A DNA stretch of 64,000 nt from the NCBI RefSeq assembly GCF_030464885.1, contig NZ_JALPRJ010000002.1, positions 62,001 through 126,000 on the forward strand, in the 5' to 3' direction. The first letter of the stretch is position 1; the number at the start of each line of letters is the position of its first letter. Under the pieces are notes generated by a model. It was given only the letters and a program-made list of their open reading frames with translations. It ran no database searches and was not told where the DNA came from. The translations under genes were made by a program, and so were the position numbers. The stretch comes from Caballeronia sp. SEWSISQ10-4 2. GTDB lineage: Bacteria; Pseudomonadota; Gammaproteobacteria; Burkholderiales; Burkholderiaceae. Below, piece after piece: positions 27,277 through 36,462 of the stretch.

Positions 27277-28457
27277 AGCGCGTCCAGCACGGAGCGCAGC
27301 ATCGACATCATCTGGTCGATCTCGTCGGTCGTTACATTCAGCGCGGGCATGAAGCGCAGCAGATTCGGCCGCGCTGCATTCAGAAGCAGACCGTCCGGTC
27401 CCATGTCGCGCGCCATTTCAACGATCTTCGGCCCGTTGTCGTTATTGAGCAGCAATGCGCGCAGCAGACCTTCGCCACGTTCGCCGTTGAAACCGCGTTC
27501 TTCCGAAAGCTGCAGTAGCTGAGCCTTCAGATATTCGCCGCGTTCACGCACGCCCTCGAGAAAACCCGGCGCGGTCAGTTGCGAAATCACTGAGTAGCCC
27601 ACGGCCGTCGTCAGCGGATTGCCGTTATACGTGCCGCCCTGATCGCCGGGTTCAAAGCACGCGACTTCTTTGGTCGACAGCAGCGCTGCCAAAGGCACGC
27701 CGCCGCCAATCCCCTTGCCCAGCGTCATGATGTCCGGCTCCACGCCTGACAACTCATACGCGAACAAGGTCCCGGCACGGCCGCAACCGCTTTGCACTTC
27801 ATCGACGATCATCAGCAAATTGTGTTTCTTCGTCAGCGCGCGCAACGCCTGCATGAACTCGCGCGTTGCCGGGATCACGCCGCCTTCGCCTTGAATCGGC
27901 TCGAGCATCACGCCGACGGTTTTATCGGTGATGAGTTTTTCCACCGATGCAATGTCGTTCAGGTCGGCCTTCGGAAAACCGGGCACTTGCGGTGCATAAA
28001 TGGTGTCCCAGCCCGGCTTGCCGCTCGCTGACATGGTGGCCAGCGTGCGCCCGTGGAAGCTGTGATCGAAGGTGATGATCTCGTACGCGCCGCCCTTGAA
28101 CTTCTTGCCCCACTTGCGCGCGAGCTTGATCGCGCCTTCGTTGGCTTCCGCGCCGCTGTTGGCGAAGAACACTTTGTCGAAGCAGCTGTTCGCGGTCAGC
28201 AAACCGGCGAGCTTGGCCATCGGCGCGTTGTAGAAAGCCGGCGACGGGTTGATCAGCGTGCGGGACTGCTTGTCCATGGCTTCGATCATGCCGTCGTTGC
28301 AATGACCGAGACTGTTCACCGCCCAGCCCTGGATGAAGTCGAGGTATCGCTTCTCGTTGTTGTCGTAGAGCCAGGAACCCTTGCCGTGCGTGAACACGAT
28401 CTCAGGACGGTTCGTGATGAACATCAGCGATTCAACGGGATACTCTTGGAAATTCAT
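27273..28457 (-). CDS. argD: Acetylornithine-type class III aminotransferase
   Basis: PLP-dependent transaminase of 394 residues from ATG 28457. The PLP lysine lies in LGKGIGGGVPLAALL; the aspartate motif is LLMIVDEVQSGCGRAG. GNPLTTAVG and NSGAEANEGAIKLARKWG give the phosphate and substrate regions. Family role: N-acetylornithine with 2-oxoglutarate to the semialdehyde in arginine synthesis, possibly also succinyl-diaminopimelate. An earlier in-frame start (28520) adds 21 residues that do not look conserved. The symbol is by similarity; a catabolic paralogue (AruC/AstC) cannot be excluded. Confidence 0.8.
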   Translation of the reverse strand: MNFQEYPVESLMFITNRPEIVFTHGKGSWLYDNNEKRYLDFIQGWAVNSLGHCNDGMIEAMDKQSRTLINPSPAFYNAPMAKLAGLLTANSCFDKVFFANSGAEANEGAIKLARKWGKKFKGGAYEIITFDHSFHGRTLATMSASGKPGWDTIYAPQVPGFPKADLNDIASVEKLITDKTVGVMLEPIQGEGGVIPATREFMQALRALTKKHNLLMIVDEVQSGCGRAGTLFAYELSGVEPDIMTLGKGIGGGVPLAALLSTKEVACFEPGDQGGTYNGNPLTTAVGYSVISQLTAPGFLEGVRERGEYLKAQLLQLSEERGFNGERGEGLLRALLLNNDNGPKIVEMARDMGPDGLLLNAARPNLLRFMPALNVTTDEIDQMMSMLRSVLDAL

Positions 28458-28522
28458 GACGGCGGGCTCCACGAAAACAGCAAGGGAAAAAGGCGGTGGG
28501 ATAAAAAACCGAACCAACAATG

Positions 28523-28547
28523 CAAAAAGCCACGGAATTCCGTGGCT
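28523..28547 (-). terminator. Terminator on the - strand before argD
   Basis: AGCCACGGAATTCCGTGGCT (28528-28547) is a perfect palindrome. On the - strand it is followed by TTTTT, so it can end transcripts of the ferredoxin-reductase gene coming from the right. Confidence 0.75.
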
Positions 28548-28753
28548 TCATAGTGTCGAAGTGTGCGCTGATTCGAAAACTCAAGCGCCAATCCCTGACC
28601 AGCCAGCGGCATCCCTAGGGAAGCGACGAGCTGCGACGTCGAAGAGTGGCGTAAATTTTGAGCATTCGCGAAGAATACGACACGAAGTTCCTGCGTGTAA
28701 ACCATGGCGGCCCGATTTTTGTCGAGCCGCCACACTCATCGGCTAAATCGCGG

Positions 28754-29785
28754 CTAAACCGGATTGGCGAGATCTGCCGCGCTGGTGAACGAGTCGGCGT
28801 AGAACTCGTCGTCAGGCAAGCGGTGATGGCTCGTGAAATCGCGCTGGGCGGATTCCACCATCACTGGCGCGCCGCACGCGTACACCTGATACGCGCTCAA
28901 GTCTGGCAGATCTTCAATGACAGCACGATGAACAAAGCCCGTGCGCCCCGTCCACGCGTCGCTTGCATCGGGTTCCGACAACACCGGCACGAACGAGAAG
29001 TTGGGCACGTCCTTCGCCCATTGTTCGGCGAGATCCATCATGTACAGATCTTGTTTGCGGCGGCCGCCCCAATAGAGCGTCATCGGCCGGTTCAGGTTCT
29101 TGAACACCGCATGTTCGATAATCGCCTTGATCGGCGCAAAGCCGGTGCCGGACGCGAGCAGCACGATTGGCTTCTCCGAATCTTCGCGCAGGAAGAAGGT
29201 GCCGAGCGGGCCTTCGAAGCGCAGGATGTCGCGCTCTTTCATGGCGCCGAACACGTGGTCCGTGAACGTGCCGCCGGGCATATGGCGAACGTGCAGCTCG
29301 ATCGGGCCTTCGTGATGCGGCGGGCTTGCCATCGAATAGCTGCGGCGCTTGCCGTCTTTCAGGATGAATTCGATGTACTGTCCGGCCAGGTACTGCAGCC
29401 GTTCGTTGGCAGGCAATTGCAGCCTCAATTCCACAACGTCGGCCGCCTTGCGTTCCAGCGCGTTCACGCGGCAAGGCAGCTTCTTCACCTGGATATCGCC
29501 GACGCCTGCCACTTCGCGCACGTCGACGACCAGATCGCCCTTGGCCGTCGCGCAGCAGAGCAATGCCATGCCGCGGGTTTTTTCGTCGTTGGACAACGCC
29601 GACGACGAATGCGGCGCCTGCTCGACTTCGCCGGAGACGACCGTGCCTTTGCATGATCCACAGGCTCCGTTCTTGCAGCCGTAGGGAAGCCCGATGCCCT
29701 GGCGCAATGCGGCGAGCAGCACCGCTTCGTCGGGTTCTACTTGGAACTGCCGGCCGCTTTGCCGGAGCGTAACGTTGAAAGCCAT
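28754..29785 (-). CDS. Ferredoxin-reductase with N-terminal [2Fe-2S] domain (AscD/CDP-6-deoxy-glucoseen reductase type)
   Basis: A 343-residue electron-transfer protein. Residues 1-90 are a plant-type ferredoxin: the cysteines of GCKNGACGSCKG (three) and the later LLCCA supply the cluster. Residues 100-230 form the flavin domain (RSYSMASPP binds FAD). Residues 235-330 form the NAD(P)H domain (VLLASGTGFAPIKAI and YACGAPVMV). Related reductases serve oxygenases or deoxysugar enzymes; no partner oxygenase lies nearby, so the acceptor is unknown. AGGA precedes the ATG. Confidence 0.85.
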   Translation of the reverse strand: MAFNVTLRQSGRQFQVEPDEAVLLAALRQGIGLPYGCKNGACGSCKGTVVSGEVEQAPHSSSALSNDEKTRGMALLCCATAKGDLVVDVREVAGVGDIQVKKLPCRVNALERKAADVVELRLQLPANERLQYLAGQYIEFILKDGKRRSYSMASPPHHEGPIELHVRHMPGGTFTDHVFGAMKERDILRFEGPLGTFFLREDSEKPIVLLASGTGFAPIKAIIEHAVFKNLNRPMTLYWGGRRKQDLYMMDLAEQWAKDVPNFSFVPVLSEPDASDAWTGRTGFVHRAVIEDLPDLSAYQVYACGAPVMVESAQRDFTSHHRLPDDEFYADSFTSAADLANPV

Positions 29786-29845
29786 AGATCCTGGATGAGT
29801 TGGGGTGAAACAAATGCCAAAGCTGTCGCGGCTACAATCGACAGC

Positions 29846-30958
29846 ATGATCGCCACTCGAAAACTACGCCGCGCACGTGTGCTGATTGCCGGTTGCGGCG
29901 ATGTCGGCCTGCGTTGCGTGCCGCTTCTCGCACTCCGTGCCGCCGCGCCTCGCGTGATCGCACTTTCAAGCCAGCCCGCGCGCATGACCGAACTGCGCGC
30001 AGCCGGCACGACACCGTTGATCGGCGACCTGGACGAGCGCCGCAGTTTGCGACGGCTGGCCGGTCTCGCATCGACCGTGCTGCATCTGGCGCCGCCCCAG
30101 AAAGCCGGCGACGACGACACCAGGACCCGCGCGCTGATTGCCGCTTTGAGCGCGCCGCGACGGTCTGTTGCGCGCGCTGCGACCGGCGCGGTTGCCCGTC
30201 AGCGAGCGTGGCGCGGATGGTTTCGCGCGACCTTCAAGAGCAGCAAGCCAGCGGGCGCGAATACGCGCGCTAAAGCCATAAAAAGAGCGCCTATTGTACC
30301 CGACCGGGTTTCGGGCGCCGCCGCGCGCAAGTGGCCGATACGCGTGGTTTACGCGAGCACCTCCGGGGTTTATGGCGATTGTGGCGGGGCGTGGATCGAT
30401 GAAACTCGGCCGGTGCGGCCGGACAACGCGCGTGCGAAACGGCGGGTATCGGCGGAAACGCAATTGCGCCGGGCCACGCGACGCGGCGTGTTGAACGCAT
30501 CGATTGTGCGGATTCCCGGCATTTACGCCGGCAACCGGCTGCCGCTCGCAAGACTGCAAAAGGGGACGCCTGCTCTGGCGCCCGCCGACGATGTCTACAC
30601 CAACCATATCCACGCCGACGATCTTGCGGCCATTCTCGTGCTCGCGATCCGGCGGGCGCGGCCGCAGCGTGTGGTGCATGCATCGGACGACAGCGAATTG
30701 CGCATGGGCGAGTATTTCGACCGTATCGCCGATGCGTTCGGTTTGCCGCGCGCCCCCCGCGTTTCACGTGAGCAAGCGGAGGCGCAGCTCGAGCCGATGA
30801 TGCTCTCGTTCATGCGTGAATCGCGACGTCTGCAGAACACCCGGCTGCGAAACGAAATGCGTTATACGCTGCGCTATCCGAGCATCGACGACTTCTTGCG
30901 CGAGGCGCAGATTGATCCAGCCGTCACATCAATACCGGCAGCGTCTCCAGCAGGATGA
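29846..30958 (+). CDS. NAD(P)-binding Rossmann-fold protein (YeeZ/SDR epimerase-like)
   Basis: A 370-residue extended-SDR-like protein. The N-terminal nucleotide motif is VLIAGCGDVGLRCVPLL, and the catalytic strand VVYASTSGVYGDCGG shows the YeeZ type, with the IVRIPGIYAGNRLPLARL segment later. Between about residues 105 and 160 there is a very basic, arginine/alanine-rich insert absent from E. coli YeeZ (274 residues). Start ATG 29846 is chosen at the Rossmann motif; the frame is open further upstream. The last 35 bases overlap, on the opposite strand, a small membrane-protein gene. Function unknown. Confidence 0.75.
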   Translation: MIATRKLRRARVLIAGCGDVGLRCVPLLALRAAAPRVIALSSQPARMTELRAAGTTPLIGDLDERRSLRRLAGLASTVLHLAPPQKAGDDDTRTRALIAALSAPRRSVARAATGAVARQRAWRGWFRATFKSSKPAGANTRAKAIKRAPIVPDRVSGAAARKWPIRVVYASTSGVYGDCGGAWIDETRPVRPDNARAKRRVSAETQLRRATRRGVLNASIVRIPGIYAGNRLPLARLQKGTPALAPADDVYTNHIHADDLAAILVLAIRRARPQRVVHASDDSELRMGEYFDRIADAFGLPRAPRVSREQAEAQLEPMMLSFMRESRRLQNTRLRNEMRYTLRYPSIDDFLREAQIDPAVTSIPAASPAG

Positions 30959-31100
30959 AGCACAGCAAAGCCCCGATTAGCGCACCGATCAGGTTGGGTT
31001 GATAGCGGTGACGCAGATGCATTGTCACGAGCAATCCAGCGATAAACAACACGCTGATCGCCACGAACGCAATCATTGCAATGGTCATGTGAGTGGCCAT
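30924..31100 (-). CDS. 58-residue two-helix membrane protein
   Basis: Too short for most gene callers, but well supported. On the - strand an AGGAGGG precedes ATG 31100, and the product starts MATHMTIAMIAFVAISVLF. It has two hydrophobic segments (about residues 7-26 and 37-56) joined by a basic loop with HLRHRYQPN. It fits an inner-membrane hairpin with the loop in the cytoplasm. Its 3' end overlaps the convergent SDR-like gene by 35 bases. I recognise no family; possible roles (pump accessory, membrane stress) are guesses. Confidence 0.7.
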   Translation of the reverse strand: MATHMTIAMIAFVAISVLFIAGLLVTMHLRHRYQPNLIGALIGALLCFILLETLPVLM

Positions 31101-31208
31101 GATGGCCCTCCTGCTTCTTTTAATAGTCGTGTAATGAGTATAGTTTTACGTCGTAAGAAAGACATGCTGCATCGCACAGGGGTTTTCCCGGGCGGTGGCG
31201 AAATTGTT

Positions 31209-32087
31209 CTACAGTGCGAACGAATCGATAAATTCCGATACATCGGCGAGCACCGTCGAGTGCCCGCGCAGCGTAACGGCGAGTGCCGACACTATTCGGA
31301 TATGGCCCACGCCGTCGTAGTGTTTCACTTCCACCCGGTCGCCGTGTTGCCGCAAAACCGCCGCTAACCGGTCGGTGTTGCCTGGATCGACTACGTGATC
31401 GTCGGTGCCGGCGGCAAGGAACATAGGCGGCTCGTGGCCGGTGACGAAATTGATCGGCTGGCTCTCGGCGCGCGTACTCGCCGGAAATACATCGAGCAGC
31501 GTGCGGTCCTTGATCGGCAGGAAATCATAGGGTCCAGCTAAACCGATCACGCCGCGCAAGTCGGCTTTCGACATCGATTGCGAAGCGAGATAACGCGGAT
31601 CGGTGGCGATTAGCGCAGCGAGATGCGCACCCGCCGAATGCCCCATTACAAAGAGCCGCGCCGGATCACCGCCGAATTCATGCGCGTGATCGCGAGTCCA
31701 GCGAACGGCGGCCGCGGCGTCATCGACAAAACCCGGGAACGCCGTTTCCGGATAGGTGCGGTAGTCCGGCATCACCGCCACGTACCCACGTGAGGTCAAC
31801 GCCTGCGCAACAAACAGATAATTGCCACGATCCCCGTTCTGCCAGCTTCCGCCGTAAAAGAACACGACAACCGGCCGCGTCTCACCACGTACAACGGGCG
31901 CGGTGGGAACGTAGACATCGAGTGCCTGACGCGGATCGCTTCCGTACGCGATACCCAGCGTCTTTCGGTAGCCGGCCGACGGAATCGTGGCGTTCAAAAG
32001 TTTGACGGGGCTGCAGGCGGCGAGTGCCGCTGCGCCCAGACTGGCAAGACCGAATGTCACGATGCGGCGTTTTTGTTGTGCGGGCAT
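31209..32087 (-). CDS. Alpha/beta-hydrolase lipoprotein (BD-FAE/esterase type)
   Basis: A 292-residue carboxylesterase-like hydrolase. The signal peptide ends in the lipobox ALAAC, suggesting a lipid-anchored exported enzyme. The oxyanion motif is FFYGGSWQNGDRGNYLF, the nucleophile elbow is FVMGHSAGAHLAAL, and the acid and histidine are in AAGTDDHVVDPGNT and YDGVGHIRIV. These are the marks of the kynurenine-formamidase-like/BD-FAE esterases. It lies alone; the substrate is unknown. Confidence 0.85.
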   Translation of the reverse strand: MPAQQKRRIVTFGLASLGAAALAACSPVKLLNATIPSAGYRKTLGIAYGSDPRQALDVYVPTAPVVRGETRPVVVFFYGGSWQNGDRGNYLFVAQALTSRGYVAVMPDYRTYPETAFPGFVDDAAAAVRWTRDHAHEFGGDPARLFVMGHSAGAHLAALIATDPRYLASQSMSKADLRGVIGLAGPYDFLPIKDRTLLDVFPASTRAESQPINFVTGHEPPMFLAAGTDDHVVDPGNTDRLAAVLRQHGDRVEVKHYDGVGHIRIVSALAVTLRGHSTVLADVSEFIDSFAL

Positions 32088-32242
32088 AGGTGTCGAAAAG
32101 CAATGGATGCCACGTTCTACGCTTGAAGCGCCCGGATGGATGCAGCGCGCTTTGGTACGACGTTAAACCCTGCGCGGTTGTGGCTCCGCTCGCTGTCGCA
32201 CGAATGACATCGGAAGCGCGCTCGTGTGGCCACGCAAGCCAG

Positions 32243-32956
32243 TCAGCTTTGCCGCAACATGGCCAGGTCTGCATCGTCGAGCCATCGCCACTGACCTTCG
32301 TCCAGATCCTCAGGCAGACCAAAACCGCCGATGCGCTCCCGATGCAACTTCTCCACCCGGTTTCCCGCCGCCGCGACCATCCGTTTCACTTGGTGATACT
32401 TGCCTTCGAGCACCGAAAGCTCGAGCACATGTTCATCGCGCTGCTTGGCGCCGACGGCCGTAATGGGCTGCGCTTCGCCGTGCAGCAAGACGCCCTCGCG
32501 CAGTGCCGAGAGCTGGGCGTCGTCGAGAGGATGGCGCGTGGTCGCGAGATAAACCTTCGGCACCTTGCGTTTCGGCGACGTGAACGCATGCACGAACGCG
32601 CCGTCATCGGAGAGGAGCAGAAGGCCGGTCGTGTCCTGATCGAGACGGCCTACACATTGCACGCCGCGCTCGGTCAACTGCGGCGGCAAGAGGTGAAAGA
32701 CGCTCAGATGATGCTGCGGATCGCGTGAGCACTCGTAGCCCGGAGGCTTGTTGAGTACCAGATAGGCTTTTTCCCGATAGCGCCACGTGGCGCCATCGAC
32801 TTGAAACTCGAACGAGGGGAGCGCATCGGGCGTAATTTCCGTCGCTGGATCAGTGCAGGGCGAGCCGGCGATGGACACGCGCTCATCCGCTACCAGCGCG
32901 CGGCATTGGCGGCGTGAGCCGAAGCCCTGCGTGAAGAGAATGCGTTCGAGATCCAT
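32243..32956 (-). CDS. rsuA: RsuA-family 16S rRNA pseudouridine synthase
   Basis: A 237-residue pseudouridine synthase. The N-terminal S4-like RNA-binding domain is DLERILFTQGFGSRRQCRAL. The catalytic motif GRLDQDTTGLLLLSDDG carries the essential aspartate, and LSVLEGKYHQVKRMVAA is the conserved C-terminal strand/helix. This fits RsuA (16S position 516) rather than RluB/E/F, but the target cannot be proved from sequence. Confidence 0.85.
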   Translation of the reverse strand: MDLERILFTQGFGSRRQCRALVADERVSIAGSPCTDPATEITPDALPSFEFQVDGATWRYREKAYLVLNKPPGYECSRDPQHHLSVFHLLPPQLTERGVQCVGRLDQDTTGLLLLSDDGAFVHAFTSPKRKVPKVYLATTRHPLDDAQLSALREGVLLHGEAQPITAVGAKQRDEHVLELSVLEGKYHQVKRMVAAAGNRVEKLHRERIGGFGLPEDLDEGQWRWLDDADLAMLRQS

Positions 32957-33249
32957 CGGGCGGTTCTTGGCTCAGGCAGAGAGGAGGACGGGCGCACATT
33001 CTAGCAACCGGTGCGCTTGAGCCTCCGCTTCCGTCTCGTGCGGCCGCTTTGGCATCGTGTACTTGCCGGTCCGGAGCCCCGATGTCGGCCATTCGTAAAG
33101 CAGGTCGATTAAGGTTTTTTCATCATTGACCCTCGGCATCGCGTTTATGCTTTTCGCTTTAAGCCATTGCACACGTATGACGAAAGGGCGCCGATAACCC
33201 GGCATCCGATCGACCACTCCGATTCCTCTTTTCACCCAAGGAGCAGGAC

Positions 33250-34971
33250 ATGGCACGAAACACGGTTGCGGAATTTTTGGCAAAAACCCTGGCGGCAGCA
33301 GGCGTCGAACGTATCTGGGGCGTCACCGGCGACAGCCTGAACGGACTCGCCTACAGCCTTGACGAGGTCGGCTCGATCCGGTGGATGCATACCCGCCACG
33401 AGGAAGTCGCCGCGTTCGCGGCAGGCGCCGACGCGGCATCGACCGGAAAGCTTGCGGTGTGCGCCGGCAGTTGCGGCCCGGGCAACCTGCACCTCATCAA
33501 CGGTTTGTACGACTGTCACCGGAACCAGCAACCGGTGTTGGCGATCGCGGCGCATATCCCGTCGTCGGAGATCGGCTTGGGCTACTTTCAGGAGACCCAT
33601 CCGACCGCGCTCTTCAAGGAATGCAGCCATTACGTCGAACTGGTGTCGAGCGCCGCTCAGTTTCCCCGCGTGCTCGCCCGCGCGATGCGCACGGCGATCG
33701 AAGAGCGCGGCGTCGCGGTCATCGTGCTGCCCGGTGACGTTGCGTTGAGCGAAGCGCCTGCCGAATTGCCGAGCTGGTCCGCAACGGGGCCGTCGACCAT
33801 CCTGCCCTCGGACATCGATATCGACCGGCTCGCGGCCATGCTGAACGAGTCGGAAGCGGTGACGCTGATGTGCGGCAGCGGCACCGCGGGCGCGCACGAC
33901 GAAGTGGTGGCGCTCGCCGACGTGCTCGGCGCACCGGTCGTCCACGCGATGCGCGGCAAGCAGTTCATCGAATGGGACAATCCGTATGACGTCGGCATGA
34001 CGGGTCTGATCGGCTTCAGTTCCGGCTATCACGCGATGATGTCGTGCGACACGCTGCTCCTGCTCGGCTGCGATTTCCCCTACCGGCCGTTCTATCCCAC
34101 CGATGCCAGGATCATCCAGATCGACTGGCGCGGCTCGAAGCTGGGCTCGCGCGCGCCGCTCGCGCTGGGGCTAGTCGGCACGGTCAAGGAGACGGTCTCA
34201 GCGGTCCTGCCGAAGCTCACGCGCAAGGCGGGCCGCAACTTCATCGATACCGCCCGCAAGCACTATGCATCGGCGAGAAAAGGGCTCGACGAACTCGCCA
34301 CGCCGTCGGGTCCGGGCAGGCCGATTCATCCGCAGTATCTGACCCGGCTGATCGACGAAGCCGCCGCCGAAGACGCCATTTTTACCGCCGATGTCGGCAC
34401 GCCGACGGTCTGGGCCGCCCGTTACCTCACGATGAACGGCAAGCGCCAGCTTCACGGCTCGTTCAACCACGGTTCCATGGCGAACGCGATGCCGCAAGCG
34501 CTAGGCGCGCAGGGCGCGAATCCGGGGCGTCAGGTGATCTCGCTGTCGGGCGACGGCGGGCTATCGATGCTGCTTGGCGACTTGCTCAGCGCCCGCCAGC
34601 TCGATTTGCCGATCAAAGTGGTGGTTTATAACAACAGTCTGCTCGGCTTCGTTTCGATGGAGCTGAAGGCCGCCGGTTATCTGGATACCAACGTCGATCT
34701 CGCGAAAACCGACTTCGCGGCCATTGCCCATGGCGCGGGCATTTTCAGCATCCGGGTGGAGGAATCCGAGGATATTGCCGAGGCGCTGCAAAAGGCCTTG
34801 GCTTACCCCGGGCCGGCGCTCGTGGACGTGGTGACATCCAGGCACGAGCTGGCCATGCCGCCAAAAGTGGAACTGGCGCAGGCGAAGGGATTCAGCCTTT
34901 ACATGCTGCGCGCGATCCTGAACGGTCGCGGCGACGAAATCGTTGAATTGGCGAAAACCAATTTTCGATAG
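33250..34971 (+). CDS. poxB: Thiamine-diphosphate enzyme, pyruvate dehydrogenase (quinone)/PoxB type
   Basis: A 573-residue TPP enzyme. The N-terminal pyrimidine domain has [14 protein letters not shown] and the catalytic glutamate in [17 protein letters not shown]. The middle domain spans about 190-330. The PP domain has the [20 protein letters not shown] metal motif ending in [17 protein letters not shown]. It best matches PoxB, a peripheral membrane flavoprotein converting pyruvate to acetate and CO2 with ubiquinone. The C-terminus contains the amphipathic segment expected for membrane binding. AAGGAG lies just before ATG. It stands alone. Confidence 0.88.
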   Translation: MARNTVAEFLAKTLAAAGVERIWGVTGDSLNGLAYSLDEVGSIRWMHTRHEEVAAFAAGADAASTGKLAVCAGSCGPGNLHLINGLYDCHRNQQPVLAIAAHIPSSEIGLGYFQETHPTALFKECSHYVELVSSAAQFPRVLARAMRTAIEERGVAVIVLPGDVALSEAPAELPSWSATGPSTILPSDIDIDRLAAMLNESEAVTLMCGSGTAGAHDEVVALADVLGAPVVHAMRGKQFIEWDNPYDVGMTGLIGFSSGYHAMMSCDTLLLLGCDFPYRPFYPTDARIIQIDWRGSKLGSRAPLALGLVGTVKETVSAVLPKLTRKAGRNFIDTARKHYASARKGLDELATPSGPGRPIHPQYLTRLIDEAAAEDAIFTADVGTPTVWAARYLTMNGKRQLHGSFNHGSMANAMPQALGAQGANPGRQVISLSGDGGLSMLLGDLLSARQLDLPIKVVVYNNSLLGFVSMELKAAGYLDTNVDLAKTDFAAIAHGAGIFSIRVEESEDIAEALQKALAYPGPALVDVVTSRHELAMPPKVELAQAKGFSLYMLRAILNGRGDEIVELAKTNFR

Positions 34972-35075
34972 GAATCCGCTGTCGATAGGAATGTGCTGAA
35001 TTCGTTGAAATTCTCAGCATTTCGAACAACAATGCGATGCTGCAATCGATTCATCACTCCAGGGAGATTTGGCAA

Positions 35076-35366
35076 ATGAAGAAGTTCTCGCAAATTGCAA
35101 TGGTTGGCGCGCTCGCTTTCGCGTTCGCGGGCGCAGCAATGGCTCAGTCGGGTGGCGGCGGTTCGAAGACGGACACCAGCAAGCCTGCTGTAAGCCCCAC
35201 GCAACCGAAGCCGCACCTGCCGCACTTCAAACATCATAAGAAAGCAGCATCGGAAACGGGCGGCACGACGTTGCATCAGCAAGACAAGGCATCGCACCTG
35301 AAGGGCGCCTCGGCTGCAGCAGCCGCGTCGGCCATGGGCACGAACGATAAGGGCGCACCGCAGTAA
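35076..35366 (+). CDS. Small exported protein, His/Lys- and Ala-rich
   Basis: A 96-residue hypothetical protein starting at ATG 35076 after AGGGAG. A clean signal peptide (KKFSQIAMVGALAFAFAGAAMA) is followed by a mature part of about 72 residues: a Gly/Ser stretch, a Pro/His/Lys segment HLPHFKHHKKA, and an Ala-rich C-terminus. Composition suggests a disordered periplasmic protein. The histidine cluster could bind metal, but no family is recognised. A terminator follows at 35421. Confidence 0.75.
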   Translation: MKKFSQIAMVGALAFAFAGAAMAQSGGGGSKTDTSKPAVSPTQPKPHLPHFKHHKKAASETGGTTLHQQDKASHLKGASAAAAASAMGTNDKGAPQ

Positions 35367-35420
35367 GCGGCTCAGCCTGGCAGCAAGGCGCGCGGGGCGA
35401 CAAGCTTCGTGCGCGGGATG

Positions 35421-35456
35421 CGGCGGCACGTGCAAGCGTGCCGCCGAATTGTTTTT
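35421..35456 (+). terminator. Terminator after the small exported protein
   Basis: CGGCGGCACG (35421-35430), loop TGCAAG, CGTGCCGCCG (35437-35446), then AATTGTTTTT. Confidence 0.85.
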
Positions 35457-35508
35457 GGGCGGCAGAACGTTAAGTGCGCCTCGTCCCGCGCGTATTCATC
35501 ACATCACA

Positions 35509-36387
35509 TTACATCTCGCCGCGCACGCACTGCAGCGCGCAATCCACCAGGCCGCGGATCAGCCGGTCACGCACCGACGCCCGTTTCCAGAGCACGCCGA
35601 AGCGGCGCGGCTCCGATTCCATCGGCAAGCTGAGCCGGGCGATGCGCAATGCGCTCGTCATCGGCGAGGCGACATCGGGGGCAAGAGACACTCCCAGCCC
35701 GCAATCCACCATCATCGCGATGGCTGCGAGCGAACTCAGCTCGAAACGCTCGTTCGGCACGATGCCGACGCGCCTCAGATACCGCTCAGCCTCCTTGCCG
35801 CCGGCCAGCGACCGGTCGTAGCGGATCAATGGCTCGCGCGCGAGCAGGTCATGCGCATCATGCTTCGCGAGCCGCTGCGGCGCGATCACCACCAGCGGTT
35901 CCTCGCGCAACAATTCCCACACGAAGGTTTTCGGCATGGCGAAGGCGGGATGCGTGCAGACGGCGGCATCGACGTCGCCTTGTTGCAATGCTTCATACAA
36001 TTCCGTCGATGTCCCCGACTGGATGAACACCTTCACCTGCGGATGAGCGGTGACGAAACGCGCGAGGATGTCCGGCAGCAAGCTATGCAACGCCGTATTG
36101 ATCGTGCCGAGCCTGAGTTCACCGGTCGCGTATTCGTTGTTGGCGAGGATTTTCAGGTCGGCGAGCTCGCGCAGCAAACCTCGCGATTGGGCCACTATGC
36201 GACTGCCTGCCGGCGTGACCGACACCGTCCGTCCCGCACGTGCCAGCAGCGGCGCGCCGAACTCGCGTTCGAGCGCACGGATCTGCTGCGCCACCGCGGC
36301 GGGCGTCAGGTCTAGGCGGCGGGCGGCTTCCGCCATTGAACCGGTATCGACGACCAGCAGGAAGCTGGTCAGGAACGACGTCTCCAT
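35509..36387 (-). CDS. LysR-family regulator of the citE-caiB operon
   Basis: A 292-residue LysR-type regulator from ATG 36387 (METSFLTSF; a start at 36417 would add ten residues). The winged helix-turn-helix is SMAEAARRLDLTPAAVAQQI with RALEREFGAPLLARAGR, and the effector-binding domain follows. It is divergent from the CitE-like gene with only 75 bases between the starts, so it probably controls that operon. Confidence 0.9.
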   Translation of the reverse strand: METSFLTSFLLVVDTGSMAEAARRLDLTPAAVAQQIRALEREFGAPLLARAGRTVSVTPAGSRIVAQSRGLLRELADLKILANNEYATGELRLGTINTALHSLLPDILARFVTAHPQVKVFIQSGTSTELYEALQQGDVDAAVCTHPAFAMPKTFVWELLREEPLVVIAPQRLAKHDAHDLLAREPLIRYDRSLAGGKEAERYLRRVGIVPNERFELSSLAAIAMMVDCGLGVSLAPDVASPMTSALRIARLSLPMESEPRRFGVLWKRASVRDRLIRGLVDCALQCVRGEM

Positions 36388-36462
36388 GAAGATACTTTTA
36401 GTTGATTTTGAAGGCACATTCTATCGCTTTATCTTCATTGTGCCGATGACTAGACTGGCGGC

